Assembly (NCBI GenBank): GCA_947175975.1 | Contig: CAMWOX010000128.1 | Span: forward strand, 1 to 5,229 | Source of the DNA: an uncultured Ruminococcus sp. | GTDB lineage: Bacteria; Bacillota; Clostridia; Oscillospirales; Ruminococcaceae | Direction: 5' to 3' | DNA: 5,229 bases | Part shown: positions 1-5,229 of the stretch, one piece after another | Layout of the letters: each line of letters begins with the position of its first letter | Numbering within the stretch: position 1 is the first letter of the stretch | Made by a program: the position numbers and the translations under genes | The notes under the pieces: model-generated | The model's input: the letters and a program-made list of their open reading frames with translations, nothing else | Told to the model about the DNA's origin: nothing | Databases searched by the model: none

Positions 1-2
1 AA

Positions 3-95
3 TCCAAAGCGTCCAAAAAATCCGGAAAATCTGCCGAAGAACCCATGCAGGAAATTCAGTTAGAACTCGGTATAGATACAACAGATCTGGAATAA
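3..95 (+). CDS. C-terminal end of an unidentified protein (partial, 5' end outside window)
   Basis: Reading from base 3 gives 30 codons and then TAA at 93-95. The peptide has a basic, Ser/Lys-rich stretch (SKASKKSGKS) followed by a more acidic tail ending GIDTTDLE. The other two + frames are less likely: one stops at 61-63 and the other runs on without a plausible end until 126-128. A low-complexity Lys/Ser linker near a C-terminus is common in several unrelated bacterial families, so it gives no function. Position just ahead of glgC makes a glycogen gene such as glgB possible, since glgB often precedes glgC in Firmicutes, but nothing in these 30 residues shows it. Confidence is moderate that this is coding and very low on identity. 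Confidence 0.55.
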   Translation, partial: SKASKKSGKSAEEPMQEIQLELGIDTTDLE

Positions 96-125
96 ACAAA
101 TTACATATCCATAAAAAAATATTAT

Positions 126-160
126 GACAGTCTCATCCCGGTGATTCCGGGTGGACTGTC
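126..160 (+). promoter_or_regulatory. Strong imperfect hairpin in the leader of glgC
   Basis: Bases 126-132 pair with 154-160 (7 pairs), 134-135 with 152-153, and the GC-rich 137-141 with 147-151, around a 5-nt loop TGATT. T133 and T136 bulge out, giving 14 pairs in total. It ends 7 nt before the AGGAGG of glgC. No T-tract follows on the + strand, so it is not a standard terminator for the upstream gene. On the - strand the hairpin is followed by a T-rich stretch (the complement of 111-125), so it resembles a weak terminator for antisense transcription. It could instead be an mRNA stabiliser, a processing site, or part of a leader that affects glgC expression. The structure is seen directly; its role is inferred. 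Confidence 0.5.
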
Positions 161-167
161 TGAAAAT

Positions 168-173
168 AGGAGG
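168..173 (+). promoter_or_regulatory. Ribosome binding site of glgC
   Basis: A perfect AGGAGG lies 10 nt before the ATG at 184. It decides the start: the same frame is open back to a GTG at 151, but that codon sits inside the hairpin 126-160 and has no Shine-Dalgarno sequence at the right distance. Confidence 0.85.
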
Positions 174-183
174 AATTTCTTTT

Positions 184-1386
184 ATGAATGCTAAGAAAAA
201 AGTCATCGCCATGCTTCTGGCTGGCGGACAGGGCAGCAGATTATATGCTCTGACGCAGAATGTTGCAAAGCCGGCAGTTCCCTACGGCGGCAAATATCGG
301 ATCATTGATTTTGCACTCTCTAACTGCACCAATTCCGGTATTGATACAGTCGGCGTACTGACACAGTATCAGCCGCTTGTCCTGAATGAATATATCGGCA
401 ACGGTCAGCCGTGGGATCTGGACAGAATGTATGGCGGTGTTCATGTACTCTCTCCGTTCGAGACCAAAGAGGGTGCTGACTGGTTCCAGGGTACAGCAAA
501 TGCAATCTATCAGAATATGCGCTTTATTGAACGCTATTCTCCGGAATATGTGATCGTTCTCGGCGGTGACCATATCTACAAGATGGATTATTCCAAACTT
601 GTAGAATTTCATGAAGCCAACCAGTCTGATGGTACAATTGCTGTCATTGATGTTCCCAAAGAAGAAGCATCCCGTTTTGGCATCATGACATGCGATGCAG
701 AAAACCGTGTTGTCAGATTCACAGAAAAGCCGAAAGAACCGGAATCTACACTTGCCTCTATGGGTATTTACTGCTTTACATGGGAAAAACTCAAAAAATA
801 TCTGATCGAGAATGAAAATGCCAATACTGGCTCAAAAGACTTCGGTAAAGATATTATCCCGGCAATGCTCGCCAATAAAGAACGTCTCTTTGCTTACACG
901 TTTGACGGTTACTGGAAAGATGTCGGCACACTTGACAGTTTGTGGGAGGCTAACATGGATCTGTTAAGCCCGTCCGTTCCGCTGGATCTCTATGATCCCA
1001 AATGGAAAGTTTATGCACGTCATAATAATATGCCGCCGCAGTATATCGGTGAAACCGCACAGATTGAAAATTCTATGATCACAGAGGGATCTAACATCAG
1101 CGGCAAAGTCGATTTCTCTGTTATCTTCTCCAATGTCACAATCGAAGAGGGTGCAACGGTCAATTATTCAATCCTGATGCCCGGCACTGTCGTAAAATCC
1201 GGTGCAGTTGTTGAATATGCTATTGTCGGTGAAAACTGCGTGATTGAGTCCGGTGCAAAAATCGGCATCAGTCCGGAAAATATCGAAAACCGGGATGACT
1301 GGGGTATTGCCGTTGTCGGTCACAATGTCAATGTTTCCGGCACAGCTGTGATCAAACCAAAAGAGATCATCTCTGAAAATGTGTAA
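184..1386 (+). CDS. glgC: Glucose-1-phosphate adenylyltransferase (ADP-glucose pyrophosphorylase), catalytic subunit
   Basis: Makes ADP-glucose and pyrophosphate from ATP and glucose-1-phosphate in the cytoplasm, the committed step of bacterial glycogen synthesis. The 400-residue product has the usual length and layout. The N-terminal nucleotidyltransferase domain carries the ATP/pyrophosphate loop GGQGSRL (14-20), AKPAVPYGGKYRIIDF (28-43), the catalytic Asp129 in GGDHIYKMDY (equivalent to E. coli Asp142) and the glucose-1-phosphate Lys182 in FTEKP (E. coli Lys195). A left-handed beta-helix of hexapeptide repeats follows, clearest at about 327-361. All key catalytic residues are present. The ATG at 184 is chosen from the AGGAGG at 168-173. 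glgD follows after 21 nt. In Firmicutes, GlgC commonly assembles with GlgD into a heterotetramer; the allosteric effectors cannot be read from this sequence. I saw no clear promoter; the gene may be read from upstream. Confidence 0.97.
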   Translation: MNAKKKVIAMLLAGGQGSRLYALTQNVAKPAVPYGGKYRIIDFALSNCTNSGIDTVGVLTQYQPLVLNEYIGNGQPWDLDRMYGGVHVLSPFETKEGADWFQGTANAIYQNMRFIERYSPEYVIVLGGDHIYKMDYSKLVEFHEANQSDGTIAVIDVPKEEASRFGIMTCDAENRVVRFTEKPKEPESTLASMGIYCFTWEKLKKYLIENENANTGSKDFGKDIIPAMLANKERLFAYTFDGYWKDVGTLDSLWEANMDLLSPSVPLDLYDPKWKVYARHNNMPPQYIGETAQIENSMITEGSNISGKVDFSVIFSNVTIEEGATVNYSILMPGTVVKSGAVVEYAIVGENCVIESGAKIGISPENIENRDDWGIAVVGHNVNVSGTAVIKPKEIISENV

Positions 1387-1407
1387 TATACAGGGAGGAA
1401 GAATTTT

Positions 1408-2535
1408 ATGAGTGTCAACACAAATGTACTCGGCATGATCTTTGCAAGTCTGCATGATTCTGCCATGATTGAATTAACAAAACAAAGAACAATGGGATCT
1501 ATTATGTTCGGCGGTCGTTATCGCCTGATTGATTTCCCGTTATCGAATATGGCAAATTCCGGTATTACGCAGGTCGGCGTGATCACAAAATCCAATTATG
1601 GCTCTTTGCTTGATCATCTCGGCACAGGCAGTGAATGGGATCTTGCCAGAAAAAAAGGCGGTCTGCATCTTTTGCCGCCGTTCAGCCAGAGTGCCGGAGA
1701 CGGTGTTTACAGAGGTCGTCTGGAAGCTCTGAATAATGTCTGGAATTACGTAGAAGCCTGCAAGTGCGAATATGTGATTCTCACAGACTGCGATTATGTC
1801 GCAAATATTAATTACGAAAAAGTCCTGAAACAGCATATCAAGACAGAAGCAGATATTACGGTTGTTTACGGCAAATACCAGTATGACAGCGAAGAATCCA
1901 CGGGTGTAGATGTTCTGGAACTGGACGAAACCGGCAGAATCAATGCTGTTCTGATTGATCCGCAGATCTCAGGCACTTGCAATATCAGTCTGGATATGTT
2001 TGTCATCAAGAAAGATTTTCTGAGAAAGCTCGTCAAGGACGCTGCAAGCAATAACCAGTACAGTCTTGTTCGTGACTGCTTACAGCCGAAAGTCAAGGAA
2101 TTTAAGATCATGGGCTATGAATTTGACGGCTATTTCAGCAGAATTGACAGCAAGAAGCATTATTTTGAAGCCAATCTGGCATTACTGAAACCAGAAAACA
2201 GAAACGCACTCTTCCAGGCAGATGCTCCTATCTATACCAAGACAGGCGACAATGGACCTGTCAAGTATGGTCTGGAATCCAAAGTCAGCAATTCCCTGAT
2301 TGCAGACGGTTGTATCATTGAGGGTACTGTGGAAAACAGCGTGTTATTCCGTGGTGTTAAAGTCGGCAAGGGCAGCGTAGTCAAGAACTGCATTCTAATG
2401 CAGGGAACAAATATCGGCACAGACTGTGCTTTGACGGATATTATCATGGATAAGAACGTCACAACAGAGAACGGACGTGTCCTGACAGGCTCTGACAGTT
2501 ATCCTGTTTATATTGGCAAGAATGCTAAGCTCTAA
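1408..2535 (+). CDS. glgD: GlgD, non-catalytic regulatory subunit of ADP-glucose pyrophosphorylase
   Basis: A GlgC paralogue of 375 residues found next to glgC in Firmicutes, where it partners GlgC and modulates its activity. Shared features are FGGRYRLIDFPLSN (34-47, matching GlgC 35-47 in position), WDL followed by a GG-L/V-H-x-L-x-PF stretch (77-92), and a C-terminal beta-helix at about 291-351. The catalytic features are degraded. The ATP loop GGxGxRL is replaced by ASLHDSAMIEL (13-23), the AKP segment reads MGSI, and the substrate-lysine motif FTEKP aligns with LIDP (182-185), so the Lys is lost. Asp129 persists but in a changed setting (DCDYVANINY). This supports a regulatory rather than catalytic role. 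The start is ATG with GGGAGG at 1393-1398, 9 nt upstream. The gap to glgA is 16 nt, which fits co-transcription. Confidence 0.95.
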   Translation: MSVNTNVLGMIFASLHDSAMIELTKQRTMGSIMFGGRYRLIDFPLSNMANSGITQVGVITKSNYGSLLDHLGTGSEWDLARKKGGLHLLPPFSQSAGDGVYRGRLEALNNVWNYVEACKCEYVILTDCDYVANINYEKVLKQHIKTEADITVVYGKYQYDSEESTGVDVLELDETGRINAVLIDPQISGTCNISLDMFVIKKDFLRKLVKDAASNNQYSLVRDCLQPKVKEFKIMGYEFDGYFSRIDSKKHYFEANLALLKPENRNALFQADAPIYTKTGDNGPVKYGLESKVSNSLIADGCIIEGTVENSVLFRGVKVGKGSVVKNCILMQGTNIGTDCALTDIIMDKNVTTENGRVLTGSDSYPVYIGKNAKL

Positions 2536-2537
2536 GT

Positions 2538-2554
2538 AAAGGTGATACATTTTG
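2538..2554 (+). promoter_or_regulatory. Ribosome binding site and TTG start of glgA
   Basis: AAAGGTGAT at 2538-2546 matches the 3' half of the AGGAGGTGAT consensus and lies 5 nt before TTG 2552-2554. An in-frame TGA at 2543-2545 rules out any start further upstream. The encoded MNILFAASEAVPF aligns with the standard GlgA N-terminus, so TTG is almost certainly the real start. A TTG codon and an incomplete Shine-Dalgarno may hold GlgA output below GlgC and GlgD; that effect is inferred. Confidence 0.8.
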
Positions 2555-3970
2555 AATATCCTATTTGCGGCAAGTGAAGCCGTCCCGTTTGCCGCCTCTG
2601 GCGGTCTGGCGGATGTAATCGGCTCTCTTCCGAATGCGATTCACAACAAAGGACATGAATGCCGTGTTGTGATCCCATTGTATAAATCCACACGACCGGA
2701 ACTCCGGGCGCAGATGACATTCTTAACAAATATTACAGTGGATGTTTCCTGGCGGAAACAGTACTGCGGTATTTTTACGGCGATCTGGAACGGCGTGACA
2801 TATTATTTTATTGATAATGAGTATTATTTCGGTCGTGATGGTCTCTATGGATTCTATGATGACTGTGAACGTTTTGTATTTTTCTCTCGGGCAGTCCTGG
2901 AAATGCTGCGTTGTATTGATTTTCAGCCGGATATTATCCATGCCAACGACTGGCAGACTGCACTGATCTCTGTTTTCTATCAGGTATTTTATAAATACCA
3001 GCAGGGATACCAGAATATCAAGAATATTTTCACGATTCATAATATCCAGTATCAGGGCAGTTATGGCAGAGAAGTCCTGAATGAAGTCATGGGCATTCCG
3101 TTGTATCACATGGGGATTCTGGAATATGACGGTGCAATTAACATGATGAAAGGTGCAATCGAAGCCGCTGACAAGATCACGACAGTGAGTCCGAGCTATG
3201 CCTGGGAAATTCTTGATCCGTATTATGCACATGGTCTGGACAGGATTCTTGTGAACAAGCAATATAAATTATCCGGGATTTTAAACGGCATTGACCAGAA
3301 TCTGTATAATCCAGAGCAGGATGAATTAATTGCCAAGAAATTCAGTGCGACAAGACCTTCCGGCAAAAAAGCCTGCAAAGAAGCGTTGCTCTCGGAACTG
3401 GCATTGCAGGAGGGCGACGAGCCGATTATTGGCATTGTCACGAGATTTGTCTCTCACAAGGGCGTTGATCTGGTGCGGTATGTCTTTGAAGATCTTCTGA
3501 AACTGGGTTATAAATTTGCGATTCTGGGGAGCGGCGAAAAAATCTATGAAGATTTCTTCTCGGAAATGCAGTGGCGTTATCCGGATAAAGTCAGTGTCAC
3601 ACTGGGATTCCATCCGGATCTTGCCAAAAAAATTTATGCCGGTGCAGATATGTTCTTGATGCCGTCACAGAGTGAACCTTGCGGACTGGCGCAGATGATC
3701 TCTATGCGCTACGGCACAGCTCCCATCGTGCGGGAAACAGGTGGTCTCCGGGATTCCGTGAAAGACAACACTGCCGGAAACGGCAACGGTTTCACGTTCA
3801 AGACCTACAATGCACATGACATGCTGGATGCCTGTGAGAGAGCGAAAGCCTGCTATGATGATAAAAAAGCATGGCGAGCTTTAATCCGGCGTGCGATGAA
3901 AAGCGATTATAGCTGGGATGTCTCTGCGGATGCCTATATCAAGATTTATCAAGAAATTGTCAGCCATTAA
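2552..3970 (+). CDS. glgA: Glycogen synthase, ADP-glucose dependent (GT5 family)
   Basis: Transfers glucose from ADP-glucose to the non-reducing end of an alpha-1,4-glucan, using the product of GlgC/GlgD. The 472-residue length is typical of bacterial GT5 synthases with a GT-B fold. The N-terminal Rossmann domain shows the start-proximal GGLADVIGSLP (17-27), HANDW (130-134) and FTIHN with His163 (E. coli His161). The C-terminal domain shows TRFVSHKG with Arg298 and Lys303 (E. coli Arg300, Lys305), PSQSEPCGL with the conserved Glu375 (E. coli Glu377), and TGGLRDSV (396-403). One deviation stands out: the K-x-G-G-L motif reads A-S-G-G-L, so position 15 is Ala where E. coli has Lys15, a residue linked to ADP-glucose binding. 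The rest of the active site is intact, so I expect an active enzyme. It is the last gene of the glgCDA unit, with a terminator 24 nt after the stop. Confidence 0.97.
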   Translation: MNILFAASEAVPFAASGGLADVIGSLPNAIHNKGHECRVVIPLYKSTRPELRAQMTFLTNITVDVSWRKQYCGIFTAIWNGVTYYFIDNEYYFGRDGLYGFYDDCERFVFFSRAVLEMLRCIDFQPDIIHANDWQTALISVFYQVFYKYQQGYQNIKNIFTIHNIQYQGSYGREVLNEVMGIPLYHMGILEYDGAINMMKGAIEAADKITTVSPSYAWEILDPYYAHGLDRILVNKQYKLSGILNGIDQNLYNPEQDELIAKKFSATRPSGKKACKEALLSELALQEGDEPIIGIVTRFVSHKGVDLVRYVFEDLLKLGYKFAILGSGEKIYEDFFSEMQWRYPDKVSVTLGFHPDLAKKIYAGADMFLMPSQSEPCGLAQMISMRYGTAPIVRETGGLRDSVKDNTAGNGNGFTFKTYNAHDMLDACERAKACYDDKKAWRALIRRAMKSDYSWDVSADAYIKIYQEIVSH

Positions 3971-3994
3971 GAGAGCGTGTGAGTTGAAATAATC

Positions 3995-4024
3995 AAAAGC
4001 CCTGTGTCATGCAGGGCTTTTCTG
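3995..4024 (+). terminator. Intrinsic terminator after glgA
   Basis: AAAAGCCCTG (3995-4004) pairs perfectly with CAGGGCTTTT (4012-4021) around a 7-nt loop, and the stem ends in a TTTT run. It starts 24 nt after the glgA stop and closes the glgCDA unit. The matching A and T runs would also allow termination from the other strand, though no - strand gene is seen nearby. Confidence 0.9.
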
Positions 4025-4047
4025 ATTCCGAAATTCTGAAATAGTTC

Positions 4048-4076
4048 TTGCAATCCCTGTGAAATTATGTTATAAT
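4048..4076 (+). promoter_or_regulatory. Sigma-A type promoter of the TetM-like GTPase gene, extended -10
   Basis: A -35 box TTGCAA (4048-4053) and a perfect -10 box TATAAT (4071-4076) are separated by exactly 17 nt, and TGT just before the -10 gives an extended -10 (TG at 4068-4069). The transcript would start near 4083, leaving a leader of only about 27 nt. That is too short for the leader-peptide attenuator known upstream of tet(M). This is the best promoter in the window. Confidence 0.85.
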
Positions 4077-4091
4077 AAAAATAATCATAAT
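4064..4091 (+). repeat. AT-rich inverted repeat over the -10 box and start point
   Basis: ATTATGTTAT (4064-4073) is complementary to ATAATCATAAT (4081-4091), with one bulged T at 4085 and a 7-nt spacer. It covers the extended -10, the start point and the first bases of the leader. It could be a repressor operator or a weak leader hairpin. Because it contains only one G/C pair and lies in AT-rich promoter DNA, it may be chance. Confidence 0.35.
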
Positions 4092-4097
4092 ACAGAA

Positions 4098-4102
4098 AGG
4101 AG
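4098..4102 (+). promoter_or_regulatory. Ribosome binding site of the TetM-like GTPase
   Basis: AGGAG within AAAGGAGA lies 7 nt before the GTG at 4110-4112. It fixes a GTG start that gives MKRLTIGILAHVDSGKTT, the expected N-terminus of this GTPase family. Confidence 0.85.
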
Positions 4103-4109
4103 ACTTGCC

Positions 4110-5229
4110 GTGAAACGGCTCACAATCGGGATTCTGGCACATGTTGATTCCGGAAAGACGACACTCTCGGAGGCTTTGCTTTATACCGCCGGAGAATTAA
4201 GAAAACTGGGACGTGTGGATCACAAAAATGCATTTCTTGATACAGATCAGCTTGAGAGGGAGCGTGGCATCACGATTTTTTCCAAGCAGGCTGTATTACA
4301 TATGCAGGATACAGAATTTGTGTTACTGGATACCCCCGGGCATGTGGATTTTTCCGCTGAGATGGAACGGACGCTGCAAGTCCTGGATTATGCGATTTTA
4401 GTGATCAGTGCATCTGAGGGAATCCAGAGTCACACGGAAACGCTATGGAAATTACTGGATTATTTTCAGATCCCTGTTTTTATTTTTCTCAATAAAACAG
4501 ACCTGGCTTTCCGGTCAAATACAGAAATCATGCAGGATCTCACAAAATATTTTAGTTCCTGCTGTATTGATTTTACAGATTCTGAAAATCTTGAAAATGA
4601 TCCTGATTTTTGTGAGTTGCTAGGGACATGTGATGAATGGCTCATGGAACAGGTACTCGAAACCGGAACAGTCCAACAGGAAACAATCGCACAGGCAATC
4701 CTGCAACGGCATGTATTCCCCTGTTGTTTCGGATCTGCCTTAAAATTACAGGGGATTTCAGAATTTCTGGAAGTATTACAGCAATTTACGCTTCCCCTGC
4801 CGGAGCGTCCGACATTCGGTGCAAAAGTCTACAAAATCACAGAAGATGAACAGGGAAAACGCCTGACGCATCTGAAAATTACAGGCGGCACACTCCATGT
4901 GCGTGATCCCATCCAGCAGGAAAAAATCAACCAGATCCGGCTGTATTCCGGTGCAAAATTTCAGGCTGTGGAAGAAATTCATCAGGGATCTGTCTGTGCT
5001 GTCACAGGCTTAACCCGGTCTTATGCCGGACAGGGACTCGGAACTGAGAAAGATTCCGGAAATCCTGTTCTCGAACCAATTCTGCAATATGCTGTTATAT
5101 TACCGGAAGAAATCACAATTCCGGCAGCTCTGACAGTATTCCGAAAACTGGAACAGGAAGATCCACAGCTCCATGTCAGTTTTTCAGAACAGCTCCAGGA
5201 ATTTCATGTTGCATTGATGGGAGAAATCC
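4110..5229 (+). CDS. TetM-like / EF-G-like translational GTPase (partial, 3' end outside window)
   Basis: The frame is open without a stop from GTG 4110 to the window edge, giving 373 codons. All GTPase motifs are present: G1 AHVDSGKTT (10-18), G2 RGITI (52-56), G3 DTPGHVDF (74-81), G4 NKTD (128-131) and G5 GSA (208-210). A domain II beta-barrel begins near 235 (FGAKVYKI, then KITGGTLHVRDPI), and domain III starts near 338 and is cut in its L-x-G-E-I segment (369-373). The order matches EF-G and the Tet(M)/Tet(O)/Tet(W) ribosomal protection proteins, which bind the ribosome and hydrolyse GTP; Tet proteins remove tetracycline. Features such as KLGRVDH, FLDT and ITIFSKQA look to me like a clostridial chromosomal family often annotated as TetM-like, not a classical resistance gene. 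Domain IV, whose loops contact the tetracycline site, is missing here, so resistance cannot be judged. It has its own promoter and is separate from glgCDA. Confidence 0.9.
   Translation, partial: MKRLTIGILAHVDSGKTTLSEALLYTAGELRKLGRVDHKNAFLDTDQLERERGITIFSKQAVLHMQDTEFVLLDTPGHVDFSAEMERTLQVLDYAILVISASEGIQSHTETLWKLLDYFQIPVFIFLNKTDLAFRSNTEIMQDLTKYFSSCCIDFTDSENLENDPDFCELLGTCDEWLMEQVLETGTVQQETIAQAILQRHVFPCCFGSALKLQGISEFLEVLQQFTLPLPERPTFGAKVYKITEDEQGKRLTHLKITGGTLHVRDPIQQEKINQIRLYSGAKFQAVEEIHQGSVCAVTGLTRSYAGQGLGTEKDSGNPVLEPILQYAVILPEEITIPAALTVFRKLEQEDPQLHVSFSEQLQEFHVALMGEI

Noticed and set aside
101..125. Possible glgC promoter with TATTAT (120-125) as -10
   Set aside because: No acceptable -35 lies 16-18 nt upstream (TTACAT at 101-106 is poor and only 13 nt away), and the start point would fall inside the hairpin. 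Left unannotated.
126..160. Hairpin as an intrinsic terminator of the upstream gene
   Set aside because: The + strand after the stem reads TGAAAATAGG, with no T-tract.
151..183. GTG 151 as an upstream start for glgC
   Set aside because: It is buried in the hairpin 126-160 with no Shine-Dalgarno sequence, and the ATG at 184 has a perfect AGGAGG and the usual GlgC N-terminus.
241..612. Open frame of 123 codons on the - strand
   Set aside because: It is antisense to the conserved nucleotidyltransferase domain of glgC and its protein resembles nothing I know.
2723..3262. Open frame of 179 codons on the - strand
   Set aside because: It lies wholly inside glgA, has no ribosome binding site or family resemblance that I can see, and is explained by codon use of the sense gene.
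4213..4849. Three short + strand open frames (4213-4401, 4408-4623, 4637-4849)
   Set aside because: They lie in another frame of the GTPase gene, whose own frame is open throughout and carries all five G motifs.

Overview
The window is a chromosomal segment that most likely comes from a low-to-mid GC Gram-positive anaerobe of the Clostridia. A Ruminococcus-like member of the Oscillospiraceae is my best guess. The reasons are a Firmicutes-type glycogen locus with a split ADP-glucose pyrophosphorylase (GlgC plus GlgD), strong AGGAGG-type ribosome binding sites, TTG and GTG starts, and a TetM-like translational GTPase of a kind I associate with clostridial chromosomes. The taxon is inferred from gene content and style, not from a marker gene.

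Layout, all on the + strand. (1) Positions 3-95 hold the last 30 codons of an upstream gene I cannot identify. (2) An 88-nt gap contains a strong imperfect hairpin (126-160) just before the glgC ribosome binding site. (3) glgC (184-1386), glgD (1408-2535) and glgA (2552-3970) follow with gaps of 21 and 16 nt, so they form one transcription unit. (4) A 139-nt gap holds an intrinsic terminator (3995-4024), then a near-consensus extended -10 promoter (4048-4076). (5) A translational GTPase related to ribosomal protection proteins starts with GTG at 4110 and runs off the right edge.

The three glg genes encode the first two steps of bacterial glycogen synthesis. GlgC, probably assembled with the degenerate partner GlgD, makes ADP-glucose from glucose-1-phosphate and ATP. 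GlgA transfers the glucose to the growing alpha-1,4-glucan. No branching enzyme (GlgB) or phosphorylase (GlgP) lies inside the window. The GTPase is separated by its own terminator and promoter and looks functionally unrelated.

This is largely an ordinary housekeeping region and I see no mobile element, CRISPR array, RNA gene or new multi-gene system. The points worth a second look are the hairpin ahead of glgC, the loss of the lysine in the GlgA K-x-G-G-L motif, an inverted repeat over the GTPase promoter, and the identity of that GTPase as a non-classical TetM relative.
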